A DNA stretch of 64,000 bases. It comes from Rikenellaceae bacterium. Lineage in GTDB: Bacteria > Bacteroidota > Bacteroidia > Bacteroidales > Rikenellaceae. Below, piece by piece: positions 62,705-64,000 of the stretch (its first letter is position 1; every line of letters starts with the position of its first letter). Location of the stretch: NCBI GenBank assembly GCA_017935625.1, contig JAGBHC010000003.1, positions 1 to 64,000 on the forward strand, read 5' to 3'. Made by a program: the position numbers and the translations under genes. The notes under the pieces are model-generated. The model ran no database searches. It worked only from the letters and a program-made list of their open reading frames with translations, and was not told the DNA's origin.

Positions 62705-64000
62705 ATGACTATGAATGTGATAAAAGTGATATGCGAGAACGACGGCAGCGAGCTTCAGGTGAAGATGGGCACGACCCTCATGGAGGTGCTCGGCATGCTG
62801 TCGCTGAACAATCCCCAGCCGTTTCTGGCGGCCTATGTGAACAACCGCCTCAAGGAGCTCGATTATCAGATATACAAACCCATTTCGGTGAGGTACATAG
62901 ATATTACCCACTACGAGGGTATCAAGGTCTATCACCGGACCCTTTTCTTCACGCTCGACAAGGCGGTCAGCGACCTCTATCCCGGCCGCCGCTTCCGCAT
63001 ACGCAACTCCGTCTCCAAGGGGTTCTATTGCGAAATCGAGGGACACGACGACCTCTCCCAGAAGGAGGTCGATGCCATCCGGGAGCGGATGCGGGAGCTC
63101 GTGGCGCAGGACATTCCCATCGTGCGCAGCAAGGTGCTCTCCGCCGAAGCCGAACAGCTCTATGCCCGCCGTCGGTTCGAGGACAAAATCACCCTGCTCA
63201 AAACCCGGCCGCGGCTCTATGTGACCATCTACACCCTGGCCGACATGGTGGGTTATTTCTACGGTGCGCTGGCTCCCTCCACCGGTTACATCCATCTGTT
63301 CGACGTGAAGCGCTACTACAACGGTCTCTACCTGGCCGTACCCAAGCGCTTCAAGCCCGACGAGCTGGAGCGCATGGTGCCCCAGGACAAGATGTTCGAC
63401 ATCTTCAAGGAGTACAAGCAGTGGGGCGAGGTGATGGAGGTCTCCAACATCGGTTCGCTGAACGCCAAGATACTCAGCGGCGACAGCAGCGACCTGATAA
63501 AGGTGGCGGAGGCTTTTCACGAAAAGAAGCTGGCCAACATCGCCGACGCCATCTACGACGCCAACGTCGGCCGCGGGGCACGTCTGGTGCTCGTTTCGGG
63601 GCCCTCGTCGAGCGGCAAGACCACTTTCGCCAAGCGTCTGGGCATTCAGCTGCGCATTCTGGGGCTGAAGCCGGTGATGATATCGCTGGACGACTATTTC
63701 GTGGACCGCGAACATACGCCCAAGGACGAGCACGGCGAATACGACTACGAGGCGCTGGAGGCCATCGACGTGGCCACTTTCAACGACCACCTGCAGCGGC
63801 TCATGGCGGGCGAGAGCGTCGATATTCCGCGTTACGACTTCATCACGGGCAAGCGGCAGTGGCACGAATCGCCGCTGCACCTCGACGAACGCAGCGTGCT
63901 GGTCATCGAGGGCATTCACGGGCTGAACCCCAATCTGACGCCGGGGCTGGACGAAAACATCAAGTTCAAGATTTACATATCGGCGCTGACCTCCATCTCC
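62705..64000 (+). CDS. TGS-domain uridine kinase-like nucleoside kinase (partial)
   Basis: 432 codons, no stop before the window end. ATG 62705 or the in-frame ATG 62711 can start it. The N-terminal 65 residues are a TGS-like domain (VICENDGSELQVKMGTTLMEV). A ThrRS-like second domain follows to about 280. The P-loop GPSSSGKTT begins at residue 299, then ISLDDYFVDRE and VLVIEGIHGLNP, the PRK/uridine-kinase pattern. Such fused proteins are common in Bacteroidetes. The substrate is unproven. The last part of the kinase domain is missing because the window ends. Confidence 0.9.
   Translation, partial: MTMNVIKVICENDGSELQVKMGTTLMEVLGMLSLNNPQPFLAAYVNNRLKELDYQIYKPISVRYIDITHYEGIKVYHRTLFFTLDKAVSDLYPGRRFRIRNSVSKGFYCEIEGHDDLSQKEVDAIRERMRELVAQDIPIVRSKVLSAEAEQLYARRRFEDKITLLKTRPRLYVTIYTLADMVGYFYGALAPSTGYIHLFDVKRYYNGLYLAVPKRFKPDELERMVPQDKMFDIFKEYKQWGEVMEVSNIGSLNAKILSGDSSDLIKVAEAFHEKKLANIADAIYDANVGRGARLVLVSGPSSSGKTTFAKRLGIQLRILGLKPVMISLDDYFVDREHTPKDEHGEYDYEALEAIDVATFNDHLQRLMAGESVDIPRYDFITGKRQWHESPLHLDERSVLVIEGIHGLNPNLTPGLDENIKFKIYISALTSIS

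Overview
The window looks like a chromosomal segment of a GC-rich Bacteroidales species, most like Alistipes/Rikenellaceae. The evidence is: promoters of the Bacteroidetes type (TTTG, 19-21 nt, TAnnTTTG); a type V fimbrial cluster (DUF3575, DUF3868, Mfa1-like, Mfa2-like, DUF4906); NVEALA and 6-bladed beta-propeller lipoproteins; Bacteroidales-type Rnf and Bam loci; and sparse Shine-Dalgarno sequences. The genus is an inference. I saw no rRNA, tRNA, CRISPR array, insertion sequence or phage gene.

Layout. 0.07-9.2 kb: a six-gene plus-strand operon for a surface fimbria. 9.5-13.0 kb: an SPFH membrane protein, a zinc-ligand-poor sirtuin and NAD synthetase. 13.05-18.6 kb: rseC-like plus rnfBCDGEA, the ferredoxin:NAD ion pump, closed by a strong terminator. 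18.8-22.1 kb: a PL11 rhamnogalacturonan lyase and a FucP-type sugar permease. 22.2-25.1 kb: zupT and purE (minus) diverge from hpt-queE-divIC-like (plus). 25.3-28.8 kb: aroQ, pyk and a polysaccharide flippase. 29.6-34.6 kb (minus): ptb-buk, and crcB-pta-ackA. 34.9-41.4 kb: an orphan OmpR-type regulator (minus) diverging from DUF349-pyrG-yidC. 41.7-49.4 kb (minus): a divergent Dxs-like enzyme, then nadK-uppS-bamA and two skp-like chaperones. 49.4-51.6 kb: pdxJ and a CCA-adding/HD nucleotidyltransferase. 51.8-53.7 kb (minus): a compact thioredoxin-like lipoprotein / NVEALA peptide / beta-propeller lipoprotein operon. 54.0-55.1 kb: rpsF-rpsR-rplI. 55.5-62.3 kb (minus): alanine dehydrogenase, a split lysO, rnz, rpsA and a 5'-nucleotidase lipoprotein. 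From 62.7 kb: a TGS/uridine-kinase-like protein that runs off the end.

Most of the window is housekeeping: NAD synthesis and phosphorylation, Rnf energy conservation, acyl-phosphate ATP formation, nucleotide salvage and outer-membrane biogenesis. Accessory content sits in the fimbrial cluster, the pectin lyase/permease pair and the NVEALA operon.

Most unusual observations: (1) the NAD synthetase keeps its ammonia-dependent domain, but its glutaminase domain has lost the catalytic Cys (Gly141) and apparently the Lys; (2) the Dxs-like protein lacks three arginines conserved in true Dxs; (3) the NVEALA operon is an uncharacterised small-peptide system with a promoter that almost abuts its first start codon; (4) the gene-poor gaps hold several families of 50-110 bp direct repeats, including a tandemly repeated leader in front of the final kinase gene. 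All comparisons with families are by eye and from memory.
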